DNA of 45,304 nucleotides from contig CABVDJ010000016.1 of assembly GCA_902497025.1 (NCBI GenBank), positions 1 through 45,304 on the forward strand, written 5' to 3'. The notes beneath the pieces are model-generated. The model had not been told where the DNA came from. It saw only the letters and a list, made by a program, of their open reading frames with translations, and did not search any database. This document shows positions 15,321 to 22,822 of this stretch, one piece after another (positions within the stretch are counted from its first letter, which is position 1; every line of letters starts with the position of its first letter). The translations under genes and the position numbers were made by a program. The stretch comes from an uncultured Collinsella sp. (lineage in GTDB: Bacteria > Actinomycetota > Coriobacteriia > Coriobacteriales > Coriobacteriaceae).

Positions 15321-15395
15321 TTATCGTCGTCGGGAAATTGCGCGCTGGCGTCGGATGGCATTGTCTGCAGTGGTGATGATCGTTACGAACTGCAT
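15321..15395 (-). CDS. Candidate arginine-rich leader peptide upstream of argG
   Basis: A 24-codon frame with a strong ribosome site (AAAGGAGAGGCAG directly before ATG). The peptide starts M-Q-F-V-T-I-I-T-T-A-D-N and ends A-I-R-R-Q-R-A-I-S-R-R-R before TAA: six arginines in the last ten residues, the final three encoded by consecutive CGA codons. Amino-acid biosynthetic leaders such as trpL and hisL concentrate codons for the regulated amino acid near their 3' end in the same way. It lies on the argG strand, 205 nt upstream of argG, with competing hairpins between. I infer that ribosome stalling at Arg codons, when arginyl-tRNA is short, controls argG. A chance ORF is possible because it is short. 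Confidence 0.5.
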   Translation of the reverse strand: MQFVTIITTADNAIRRQRAISRRR

Positions 15396-15669
15396 CTGCC
15401 TCTCCTTTCACCTATCGCCGGGCGCAATTCTAATATCGTAAACGGTACCTTTTCCTCGGTAAGCGGTTGTTTTTCCGTCTCCGTTTTCGATGGTCGCTAT
15501 ATTACGCTAAAGTGCCCGCAGCACAAGCGACAAATTCAAATTTCTGAAAAGTTTTTTCATTACTTTGTGAAGCGTGGTGCAAATACGCTCCGTTCCTGCG
15601 AAAATACGCTCGACTACGAGTTGATGGTTATAACGTCTGAAACAATCTCGAAACGAAAGGCTCGCTTTT
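15396..15669. other. Divergent upstream region of argG leader and Cof-type phosphatase
   Basis: AT-rich spacer that should contain both promoters. Candidate words (TATATTACGCTAAAG near 15499, TTTTTTCATTAC near 15551) are present, but I cannot pair a -35 with a -10 confidently. I reject the plus-strand frame 15252-15710: it overlaps the phosphatase start and has no recognisable domain. Confidence 0.4.
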
Positions 15670-16497
15670 ATGCAAACTTACGAATCGGACGCCAACATCG
15701 GCAACATTAAGATTCTCGCCGTCGATATGGACAAGACGCTGCTGACCGACGAGCGTGTGCTGCCCCAGGGTCTTGATGAGCGCCTGGACAAGCTCGCCGA
15801 CGCCGGCATCGTATTCTGCCCCGCCAGCGGACGTCCCGCCCCCAAGCTCGAGGAGATGTTCGAGGGCATCAAGAACCGCCTCGCCTTTTGTCCCGACAAC
15901 GGAGCTTGCGTGATCTATCGCGGCAGCTATATCTATAAAAGCAATATTGACGTGGAGCTGTATCAGCAGGTCTTGAACCGTGCCTCGGAGGATCCTCGCG
16001 CTGTCCCCGTCCTGTGCTGCTTCGACGAGTTCTACGTGCTTGCCCGCGACCATCAATACCACGACGAGATCAGCGTCTACTACAACACAATCAACTACGT
16101 AGACAGCTTTGAGGGCATTGATTTCGAGTCCAACAAGATTTCGGTCTTCTTCCCCGGCTACGACGCCGAGCCCGCTTTCCGCGAGACCTATAGCCCCGAG
16201 TTCTCGGACAAACTCTACGTCACCAACGCTGGGCGCGAGTGGATCGACTTTATGAACCTGGGCGTCGACAAGGGCGCCGGCGTCGCTCACCTGTGCGAGC
16301 ACCTGGGCATCGATATTGCCGATGCTGCCGCCGTGGGCGACACCTACAACGACATCCCCATGCTGGAGCGCGTCGGTCACAGCTTTATCGTGGACAATGC
16401 CGAGGAGCACATGAACGCGCACGCCAAGTGGCGCATTCCGAGCAACAACGACGGGGGCGTACTGACGCTCATCGACGCCATCTTGGCGGCTCGTTAA
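15670..16497 (+). CDS. Cof-type HAD-IIB family phosphatase
   Basis: A 275-residue hydrolase with motif I I-L-A-V-D-M-D-K-T-L-L-T-D, motif II P-A-S-G-R-P, a large type-IIB cap in the middle, and C-terminal motifs III/IV: D-K-G-A-G-V (with lysine) and G-D-T-Y-N-D-I-P-M-L. These are diagnostic of Cof-type sugar-phosphate or nucleotide phosphatases; the exact substrate cannot be inferred. GAAAGG lies upstream of the ATG. It is divergent from argG and convergent with polA, with the nested inverted repeat at 16509-16638 immediately downstream. Confidence 0.88.
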   Translation: MQTYESDANIGNIKILAVDMDKTLLTDERVLPQGLDERLDKLADAGIVFCPASGRPAPKLEEMFEGIKNRLAFCPDNGACVIYRGSYIYKSNIDVELYQQVLNRASEDPRAVPVLCCFDEFYVLARDHQYHDEISVYYNTINYVDSFEGIDFESNKISVFFPGYDAEPAFRETYSPEFSDKLYVTNAGREWIDFMNLGVDKGAGVAHLCEHLGIDIADAAAVGDTYNDIPMLERVGHSFIVDNAEEHMNAHAKWRIPSNNDGGVLTLIDAILAAR

Positions 16498-16508
16498 CGT
16501 AGCTCATC

Positions 16509-16638
16509 GGACCTGGCCGGGCGAGGCGGGTAAGTTTTTCGTTCGGTCAGGTCCTGGGCTCGCTCGAAGGCCACATTAAGTGGCCTTCGGCTCGTGCGGA
16601 ATCTACGAAAAACTTACCCGCATCGCCCGGCCAGGTCC
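16509..16638. repeat. Long nested inverted repeat E
   Basis: Outer arms of 34 bp (16509-16542 and 16605-16638) match with a single mismatch; they begin GGACCTGGCCGGGCGA. The loop holds its own 10-bp hairpin CGAAGGCCAC-ATTAA-GTGGCCTTCG (16565-16589). It lies between convergent genes. There is no U-run at the base, although TTTTT occurs inside the arm. Confidence 0.88.
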
Positions 16639-16705
16639 TGCGGTGACTTGCTTGCCGCATGGATGGCGTCTTGGCGTCTGGATACTTGGCTGATAGTTTG
16701 GAATG

Positions 16706-16737
16706 AAGGGGGCTCCTTGTTGGCAAGGAGCCCCCTT
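16706..16737. terminator. Bidirectional terminator near polA 3' end
   Basis: AAGGGGGCTCCTTG and its complement around TTGG. On the plus strand CTGTTTTGG follows; on the minus strand CATTCC. It lies 35 bp after the polA stop. Confidence 0.75.
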
Positions 16738-16771
16738 CTGTTTTGGTTACTTTGGGGTTGTTGGTATGTCT

Positions 16772-19519
16772 TTACTTGGCATCGGCCCAGGTTATGCCGG
16801 TGCTGACTTCGGCGATTAGGGGAACGCGGAGGTCCACTACGTGCTCCATGACGTCGCGGACCATGGTGGTTAGGCGCTCGACTTCGTCGATGGGGCACTC
16901 AAAGTCCAGTTCGTCGTGCACTTGCAGGATCATGTGGGCGGCAAAGCCTTCTTCTTCCAGGCGACGACTTACGCGGGCCATGGCGATCTTGATGATGTCT
17001 GCTGCGGTGCCCTGCATGGGATGGTTCATGGCCGTGCGCTCGCCAAAGCCGCGGAGTTGCGGGTTTTTGGCCTTGAGCTCGGGAATATGGCGTCTGCGGC
17101 CATACATGGTCTCGGCGTAGCCCGTCTGCTTGGCGCGCGCCACCACGTTGTCGAGGAACGTACGCACGCCCGGGTAGGCCTCGTAGTAGCGGTCGATCAT
17201 GTCGCGCGCCTCGGCCATCGAGATATGCAGCGACTGCGACAGGCCGTAGGCCTGCTGGCCATACACGATGCCAAAGTTCACGGCCTTGGCGCGACTGCGC
17301 AGGTCGGGCGTTACCTCGGACACCGGCACACCAAACACGCGCGCCGCCGTCTCGGCATGGAAGTCCTCGCCCTCGTTAAAGGCGCGCACCAAGTGCTCGT
17401 CACCCGAGAGATGTGCCAGCAGACGCAGCTCGATCTGCGAGTAGTCCACCGCCAAAAAGACGCTTCCCTCGCCTGCCGAAAACGCCGTCTTGACGGTACG
17501 CCCCAGCTCCGAGCGCGTCGGAATGTTTTGCAGATTAGGGTCGCTCGAAGACAGACGCCCCGTCGCGGTGATGGTCTGGTTGTACGTGGTGTGCACACGA
17601 CCGTCACCGCGGCGCAGCGGGCCCAACGTGTCCAGATAGGTTGACTTGATCTTGGACTTCTCGCGCCAGTCTAAAATCAAACGAACAATCTCGTGGTCAC
17701 GGGCAAGATCACTCAGTACCTTGGCATTGGTCGAATAGTAACCGCGCTTGGTCTTTTTGAGACCCTTGGTCGGAAGGCCCATCACATCAAAGAGCACATG
17801 CGAAAGTTGCATGGGGCTGCCGATGTTAAAGGTCTCGTCACCGGCAAGGTCGCGAATGCTTCGTTCGACCTCGGTGATCTGGGTCGCCAGACCCTCGGAC
17901 AGACTGTGCAGGCGGTCGGGGTCCACGAGCATGCCCGCGCGCTCCATCTTGGCAAGTACCGGAACGAGCGGCATCTCGATGCCATCGAACACGTTGGCGG
18001 CGTTCTCACGGGCCATGCACTCGCGCAACGGCGCCACGAGCGCCAGCGTCAGAGCCGCAGTACGGGCGGCAGGCGCCGGAGCGTCCTCACCAGCACCCTC
18101 TGCACCGCGCGCCGCAGGCAACGCCATCTGCAGATAGGTATCGGCCAGATATGCCTCATCGAACTCGGAGCGATCGGAATCCAGCAGATAGGCAGCGACC
18201 ACGGTATCGAAGATACGCGTGGAATCGGCAGCGAGCGGATCCATGAGCTCGGGCTCAGAAGAATCGATGGGCGAAAGCTCGTGCAGCAGCGCTTTCGTAT
18301 CCGGGCTCGCCACGCGGCCCTCCATAAACAGGCGCGCAAGCACGCCGGCGATCACACCGTGAGCGAAGTTGAAGCCCTCAACCTCAGCCGCCGCACAGCT
18401 GTCGCCCTCCTCGAGCGCGAACAGGCCCTTGGACGTCGCCAACCACAGCGTGCGCGTCAGCCCAAAGAGCGCGCCCTCTTCCTTGTCGTCGTCCACCACG
18501 GCGGCGACCCACTCGCCGGCATCAATCGCGCGGGAGACCTCAGCCGCAACGGCACCAAGCGCGTCGGCATCGCCGGCGGCTGCGCGAACCATAGCAGGTA
18601 TCTCAAACACACTGGAGGCAGCAGCCCCGCCCTCGCCGCCGATCAGCGCCAAGAAACGGTTCTGCATGGCGGTGATACCAAGCGTACCCAGCGCCGCGGA
18701 AACCTCATCGGCAGAAAACGCCGGGAAGGACGTCGCCTCAAAGTCGAGCTCGACGGGCGCATCGGTGCGAATGGTTGCGACCTTGCGGCTCAGTAGTGCG
18801 TCATCGATGTGTGCACGCAGGTTCTCGCCCATCTTGCCCTTGACCTCATCGGCATGCGCGATGACTTCGTCCAGGCTACCGTACTTCGCAATGAGCGCAC
18901 TCGCCTTTTTGGGACCGATGCCCGGTACACCGGGGATGTTGTCGGACGTATCGCCCTTTAGACCGTAAAAATCGGGCACGAGCGCCGGCGTAATGCCGTG
19001 ATACAGGTCGTCCACGCTCTCGGGCGTCATAATCGCCACGTCGGACAGGCCCTTGCGGGTCGAGACCACGTTGACGTGCTCGGTCACGAGTTGATACATG
19101 TCGCGGTCGCCGGTCACCAGTAGCATGTCGCAGCCGGCCTCTTCACCCAGGCGCGCCATGGTTCCCAGGATGTCATCGCCTTCCCAGCCCTCGGACTGCA
19201 GAATCGGAACGTTGAGCGCGGCGAGCAGCTCCTTAATCATAGGGAACTGCGCATGCAGATCGGGGTCCATGGGCGGGCGTTGCGCCTTATACTGCGGCAG
19301 CATCTCCATGCGCACGCGCGGTTTACCCTTGTCAAACGCCACGACGACGCCGTCGGGGTTAAAGGCATCGATCATCTTGAGAAACATGTTCAGAAAGCCA
19401 AAGATCGCGTTGGTGGGGCGACCGTCCGGCGCGTTCATGGTCGGCGGCACGGCGTGGAAGGCGCGATGCATGAGCGAGTTGCCGTCGATAACGGCAAAGG
19501 TGCGGCGCTTGTCAGACAT
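16772..19519 (-). CDS. polA: DNA polymerase I
   Basis: Repair and Okazaki-fragment processing polymerase, 915 residues. The N-terminal 5'-3' exonuclease domain shows A-V-I-D-G-N-S-L-M-H-R-A-F and L-V-T-G-D-R-D-M-Y-Q-L, then the helix-hairpin-helix G-P-K-K-A-S-A-L-I. The polymerase domain has motif A D-Y-S-Q-I-E-L-R-L-L-A-H, motif B R-A-K-A-V-N-F-G-I-V-Y-G and motif C Q-V-H-D-E-L-D-F-E. In the middle domain I cannot find the D-x-E and other acidic residues of an active 3'-5' exonuclease, so proofreading is probably absent, as in Bacillus-type Pol I. I start at 19519 (GAGG upstream, M-S-D-K-R-R-T-F). The GTG at 19558 is less likely. Confidence 0.94.
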   Translation of the reverse strand: MSDKRRTFAVIDGNSLMHRAFHAVPPTMNAPDGRPTNAIFGFLNMFLKMIDAFNPDGVVVAFDKGKPRVRMEMLPQYKAQRPPMDPDLHAQFPMIKELLAALNVPILQSEGWEGDDILGTMARLGEEAGCDMLLVTGDRDMYQLVTEHVNVVSTRKGLSDVAIMTPESVDDLYHGITPALVPDFYGLKGDTSDNIPGVPGIGPKKASALIAKYGSLDEVIAHADEVKGKMGENLRAHIDDALLSRKVATIRTDAPVELDFEATSFPAFSADEVSAALGTLGITAMQNRFLALIGGEGGAAASSVFEIPAMVRAAAGDADALGAVAAEVSRAIDAGEWVAAVVDDDKEEGALFGLTRTLWLATSKGLFALEEGDSCAAAEVEGFNFAHGVIAGVLARLFMEGRVASPDTKALLHELSPIDSSEPELMDPLAADSTRIFDTVVAAYLLDSDRSEFDEAYLADTYLQMALPAARGAEGAGEDAPAPAARTAALTLALVAPLRECMARENAANVFDGIEMPLVPVLAKMERAGMLVDPDRLHSLSEGLATQITEVERSIRDLAGDETFNIGSPMQLSHVLFDVMGLPTKGLKKTKRGYYSTNAKVLSDLARDHEIVRLILDWREKSKIKSTYLDTLGPLRRGDGRVHTTYNQTITATGRLSSSDPNLQNIPTRSELGRTVKTAFSAGEGSVFLAVDYSQIELRLLAHLSGDEHLVRAFNEGEDFHAETAARVFGVPVSEVTPDLRSRAKAVNFGIVYGQQAYGLSQSLHISMAEARDMIDRYYEAYPGVRTFLDNVVARAKQTGYAETMYGRRRHIPELKAKNPQLRGFGERTAMNHPMQGTAADIIKIAMARVSRRLEEEGFAAHMILQVHDELDFECPIDEVERLTTMVRDVMEHVVDLRVPLIAEVSTGITWADAK

Positions 19520-19611
19520 ATTGAATACCTCGCTTTGGGCTGGGCACGGTTTGCTCACTCCAGTTTACACGCTCCCCGCCCCGCGGCCACCTCACATCAA
19601 GCTCCCCCGCC

Positions 19612-19646
19612 ACCGTGAGCCCGCGCGTGATACGATGGCTCACGGT
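19612..19646. promoter_or_regulatory. Inverted repeat around a -10-like box upstream of the M18 aminopeptidase
   Basis: ACCGTGAGCC (19612-19621) and GGCTCACGGT (19637-19646) are a perfect 10-bp inverted repeat. Between them lies TACGAT (19631-19636), a possible -10. It could be an operator or a leader hairpin. No -35 is clear. Confidence 0.35.
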
Positions 19647-19685
19647 ACATCAACCAGCACGATCGATCCGAAAGGAGCCTGCGTC

Positions 19686-21083
19686 ATGGAGCGTCCCTGC
19701 GCATGGAAAAAGTACACGCCACAGCAAATCGAGGAGCTCGAGGAGCTTTGCCGCGGCTATAAGCAGTTTTTGAGTGAGAACAAGACCGAGCGCCTGTGCG
19801 TCAAGGCCGGCATCAAGATGGCCGAGGAGGCGGGATACGTCGACCTGGAGACCGTAATCGCCGCAGGCCGCGAGCTTAAGGCAGGCGACAAGGTGTATGC
19901 CGCTAACCACGGCAAGGACCTTATGCTCGTCAATCTGGGCACCGCCCCGCTCGAGCAGGGCTTTAACATCCTGGGCGCGCACGTGGACTCGCCGCGCCTG
20001 GACCTTAAGCAGAACCCCGCCTTCGAGGCCGGCGACATGGCTTATCTCGACACGCACTACTACGGCGGCGTCAAGAGCTACCACTGGGTAGCCTCCCCGC
20101 TCGCACTCGTGGGCGTCATCTGCAAAAAGGACGGTACCACCGTCGACATCAATATCGGCGACAAGGCGGACGATCCGGTCTTCACCATCTCCGACCTGCT
20201 GATCCATCTCTCGAGCGAGCAGATGTCTAAGCCTGCCAAAGACGCCGTCGACGCCGAGATCCTCGACGTGATCGTGGGCGGCCGTCCCGTCAAGTTCGAT
20301 GAGGACGACAAGGACGCCCCCAAGGAGCCCGTCAAGCAGATGTTCCTGGATATCCTCAAGGAGCAGTACGACGTCGAGGAGGAGGACTTCCTCTCCGCCG
20401 AGATCGAGGTCGTGCCCGCCGGCCCCGCCCGCGACATGGGCCTCGACCGCTCCATGATTCTGGGCTATGGCCATGACGACCGCGTCTGTGCCTACCCCTC
20501 CATGCTCGCCCAGATCAACGTCACCAACGTGGAGCGCACGAGCATCACGCTCATCGTCGACAAGGAGGAGATCGGTTCCGTGGGTGCCACCGGCATGACG
20601 AGTCGCTTCTTCGAGAACACCGTCGCCGAGATCATGATGCTCGCCGGCGAGGACAGCCCGCTGGCTCTGCGCCGCGCGCTCGCCCGCAGCCGTATGCTCT
20701 CCTCCGACGTGTCCGCCGGCTTCGACCCGGGCTATGCCGGCAAGTTCGAGACCAAGAACGCCGCCTTCATGGGTCGCGGCCTGTGCTTTAACAAGTACAC
20801 GGGCAGCCGCGGCAAGGGCGGCTCTAACGACGCCGACGCCGAGTATGTGGCCCTCGTCCGCGACATCATGGACGAGGCCGGCGTGGACTTCCAGACCTGC
20901 GAGCTCGGCCGCGTCAACGCTGGTGGCGGCGGCACCATCGCCTACATCATGGCCAAGTACGGCATGAACGTCATCGACTCCGGCGTTGCCGTCCTGTCCA
21001 TGCACGCCCTGTGGGAGGTCGCCAACAAGGCCGACATCTACGAGGCATATCGCGGCTACAAGGCCTTCATCGAGCGAGCCTAA
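19686..21083 (+). CDS. M18 family aminopeptidase
   Basis: Zinc aminopeptidase that removes N-terminal residues from peptides in the cytoplasm, 465 residues. Family landmarks are G-A-H-V-D-S-P-R-L-D-L-K near residue 100 (zinc histidine and aspartate), the H-Y-Y-G-G-V-K-x-Y-H-W segment, V-D-K-E-E-I-G-S near 295 (catalytic and metal glutamates), and S-M-H-A-L-W-E-V near the C-terminus (metal histidine). AAAGGAG at 19670-19676 decides the start at 19686; the open frame runs back to 19098 only as an antisense reading of polA. It is divergent from polA, and yaaA follows in the same direction after a 65-bp hairpin repeat. Confidence 0.9.
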   Translation: MERPCAWKKYTPQQIEELEELCRGYKQFLSENKTERLCVKAGIKMAEEAGYVDLETVIAAGRELKAGDKVYAANHGKDLMLVNLGTAPLEQGFNILGAHVDSPRLDLKQNPAFEAGDMAYLDTHYYGGVKSYHWVASPLALVGVICKKDGTTVDINIGDKADDPVFTISDLLIHLSSEQMSKPAKDAVDAEILDVIVGGRPVKFDEDDKDAPKEPVKQMFLDILKEQYDVEEEDFLSAEIEVVPAGPARDMGLDRSMILGYGHDDRVCAYPSMLAQINVTNVERTSITLIVDKEEIGSVGATGMTSRFFENTVAEIMMLAGEDSPLALRRALARSRMLSSDVSAGFDPGYAGKFETKNAAFMGRGLCFNKYTGSRGKGGSNDADAEYVALVRDIMDEAGVDFQTCELGRVNAGGGGTIAYIMAKYGMNVIDSGVAVLSMHALWEVANKADIYEAYRGYKAFIERA

Positions 21084-21098
21084 CCAACCCTTCATCAG

Positions 21099-21163
21099 TT
21101 GCGGTGAAATACGGACTAAACTGGCCCATAAACAGCCAAAACAGACCGTATTCCACCGCAACT
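21099..21163. repeat. Inverted repeat, TTGCGGTGrAATA family, copy 2
   Basis: AGTTGCGGTGAAATACGG pairs with the complement ending CCACCGCAACT (about 21 bp, two mismatches, one of which is a G-U type). It lies between the M18 gene and yaaA, ending 20 nt before the yaaA ATG, so it would sit in the yaaA leader RNA. Confidence 0.85.
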
Positions 21164-21183
21164 TTTTTGGCAGAGGAGAGCCC

Positions 21184-21993
21184 ATGCTGCAGGTCATCAT
21201 TTCGCCCGCCAAGCAGATGCGCGCGGCCCAAGATGCTTTTGAAGTCCTGGGCATCCCACCCTTTGTGCGCGAGACGGCTCGCCTCCACCGCGCACTGCTA
21301 GATATCGAGCGGAATGAAGGCAGCGGCGGCCTGCAGGCGCTGTGGAACGTGAGTGACAAACTGCTGGGACCTTGCCTCAACACCCTGCATGAGTTCGGGC
21401 CCATCCTGAAAAGCGGCGATCTCGACAATCCCGCACTCGCCCGTCACCTCTCCCCTGCCGCCATGTCCTATCACGGCATTCAATACCAGAGCATGGCACC
21501 CGAGGTGATGGATTCCGCGCAGCTCGCATGGCTGCAAGACCATCTGTGGATCCTCTCCGGCCTCTACGGGTGCGTTCGTCCCTTTCATGCCGTCGAACCG
21601 TATCGGCTGGAGATGGGCGCGAAGCTTGTCGTCGACGGTGCCCGAGACCTCTACGCATTTTGGAGCGATAAGCTCGCGCGGGCTATCGCCCCGGCAGGCT
21701 CAAACACCACGATCGTCAACCTCGCCAGCGTAGAGTATGCCAAAGCCGTTCTGCCCCACCTCGCGGGCGACGCCACAGCCGTCACGTGCCTCTTTGGCGA
21801 GGGTATCCGCAACGGGAAGCCCATCCAACGGTCGACCGCCAGCAAAAAGGCGCGCGGCTCCATGGTGCGGTGGATGGCGGAAAACAAGGTCGAGGACGCC
21901 GGCCGTCTCACCGAGTTCAACATCGGCTATCGCCACGCCCCCGAGCTCTCATGCCCAGGCACCCTCGTGTTCATCAACGAACAGATGCTCTAG
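21184..21993 (+). CDS. yaaA: YaaA family peroxide-stress protein
   Basis: A 269-residue DUF328/UPF0246 protein. It begins M-L-Q-V-I-I-S-P-A-K-Q-M and contains L-S-G-L-Y-G-C-V-R-P near residue 122, E-P-Y-R-L-E-M-G near 138, and N-L-A-S-V-E-Y-A-K near 180, all typical of YaaA. In E. coli YaaA limits intracellular iron and DNA damage during hydrogen peroxide stress; the same role here is inference. GAGGAGAG precedes the ATG at 21184; the open frame back to 20986 is antisense noise. It is flanked on both sides by copies of the TTGCGGTGrAATA inverted repeat. Confidence 0.88.
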   Translation: MLQVIISPAKQMRAAQDAFEVLGIPPFVRETARLHRALLDIERNEGSGGLQALWNVSDKLLGPCLNTLHEFGPILKSGDLDNPALARHLSPAAMSYHGIQYQSMAPEVMDSAQLAWLQDHLWILSGLYGCVRPFHAVEPYRLEMGAKLVVDGARDLYAFWSDKLARAIAPAGSNTTIVNLASVEYAKAVLPHLAGDATAVTCLFGEGIRNGKPIQRSTASKKARGSMVRWMAENKVEDAGRLTEFNIGYRHAPELSCPGTLVFINEQML

Positions 21994-22036
21994 AGCCGGC
22001 ACCCAACACTGACCCGCTCAGCCTTCTCTATATAAC

Positions 22037-22098
22037 TTGCGGTGGAATAGTTCCTATTTGAGCCTTTTATCGCACAATCAGGAACTATTCCACCGCAA
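22037..22098. repeat. Inverted repeat, TTGCGGTGrAATA family, copy 3
   Basis: Perfect 19-bp arms TTGCGGTGGAATAGTTCCT (22037-22055) and complement (22080-22098) around a 24-nt loop. The outer 13 bases match the other copies; the inner GTTCCT differs yet remains self-complementary. It lies between convergent genes. Confidence 0.85.
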
Positions 22099-22129
22099 CT
22101 TTTATGAATTGGCTGGCTAGGCTCGACAC

Positions 22130-22651
22130 CTATTCTGCTAGACCGTCGGCCTTTGCAATCCCGTTTGTCGAACCGTCCTGATAGACAATCTTGACGTGCT
22201 CAACCTCGGACACCGCAACACCCGTCGGAGGCTCCAGACGCCATTCCGTCAGGGCGATATCCATGGTCGTGGGCACATCTCCTTGATCTTTGAGCTTCAC
22301 CGTCAGCGTTTTGAGCGCCGCGTCAAACGTCACGCGTTCGATTTCTTCGCCTGGAATGGACCCACCACTCAGCTGCAACTGCACAAACTCATCGCACGGG
22401 TACCAATAATCGCCCGGAACGGCGAGCGTATTGGCATTACCGCCAGTACTCCTCACCGTCATAATCGGTAGGCTATCATCAGCCTCGAACTCCCATGCAG
22501 CGCCGCCGCGACCACCAAACGTCCAGATACAAAAGGCAATCACCAGCACGGCAAGCACCGCAAAACCGATCGCGACAAGGCCATGGTGCGCACGGCTTTC
22601 CTCGGCCGATACATCCCATTGCGTCTCTCGATATAGATGCTTGTCTTCCAT
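22130..22651 (-). CDS. Membrane-anchored protein of unknown function
   Basis: A 173-residue protein: a short hydrophilic N-tail (MEDKHLYRETQWDVSAEES), one membrane helix (LVAIGFAVLAVLVIAFCIWTF, about residues 27-47), then a predominantly beta-like extracytoplasmic domain of about 120 residues with no cysteine pair or catalytic motif I recognise. GAGGAGG lies 6 nt before the ATG at 22651. A much longer open frame continues to 24220, but it is only the antisense of thiC and is rejected. It is divergent from the thiC riboswitch leader. No function can be assigned. Confidence 0.75.
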   Translation of the reverse strand: MEDKHLYRETQWDVSAEESRAHHGLVAIGFAVLAVLVIAFCIWTFGGRGGAAWEFEADDSLPIMTVRSTGGNANTLAVPGDYWYPCDEFVQLQLSGGSIPGEEIERVTFDAALKTLTVKLKDQGDVPTTMDIALTEWRLEPPTGVAVSEVEHVKIVYQDGSTNGIAKADGLAE

Positions 22652-22721
22652 GTTCGCCTCCTCACAGGCACGCTCGTTAGGCCAATCGTACCCATTCGAG
22701 CTATACTTGAGCCCATTACAT

Positions 22722-22820
22722 AAACGGGGGGCTTGCAGGACAAGACGGCAGGCTGAGATTGGGCGCGCCCGCCCTGACCCGCAAACCTGATATGGGTAAT
22801 GCCAACGAAGGGAGCCGTGC
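22722..22820 (+). promoter_or_regulatory. TPP riboswitch (THI element) controlling thiC
   Basis: Conserved aptamer words occur in order: GGGGGGCTT (22726-22734), GGCTGAGAT (22751-22759), TGACCC (22775-22780), ACCTGATATGGGTAAT (22785-22800), then CCAACGAAGGGAG. It binds thiamine pyrophosphate. The thiC Shine-Dalgarno GAAGGGAG (22807-22814) is part of the 3' end of the aptamer, so ligand binding probably hides it and blocks translation. Confidence 0.92.
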
Positions 22821-22822
22821 CA

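Noticed and set aside
15252..15710. Plus-strand frame of 152 codons upstream of the Cof-type phosphatase
   Set aside because: No Shine-Dalgarno, overlaps the phosphatase start in another frame, and no domain is recognisable; the region is more likely promoters and the argG leader.
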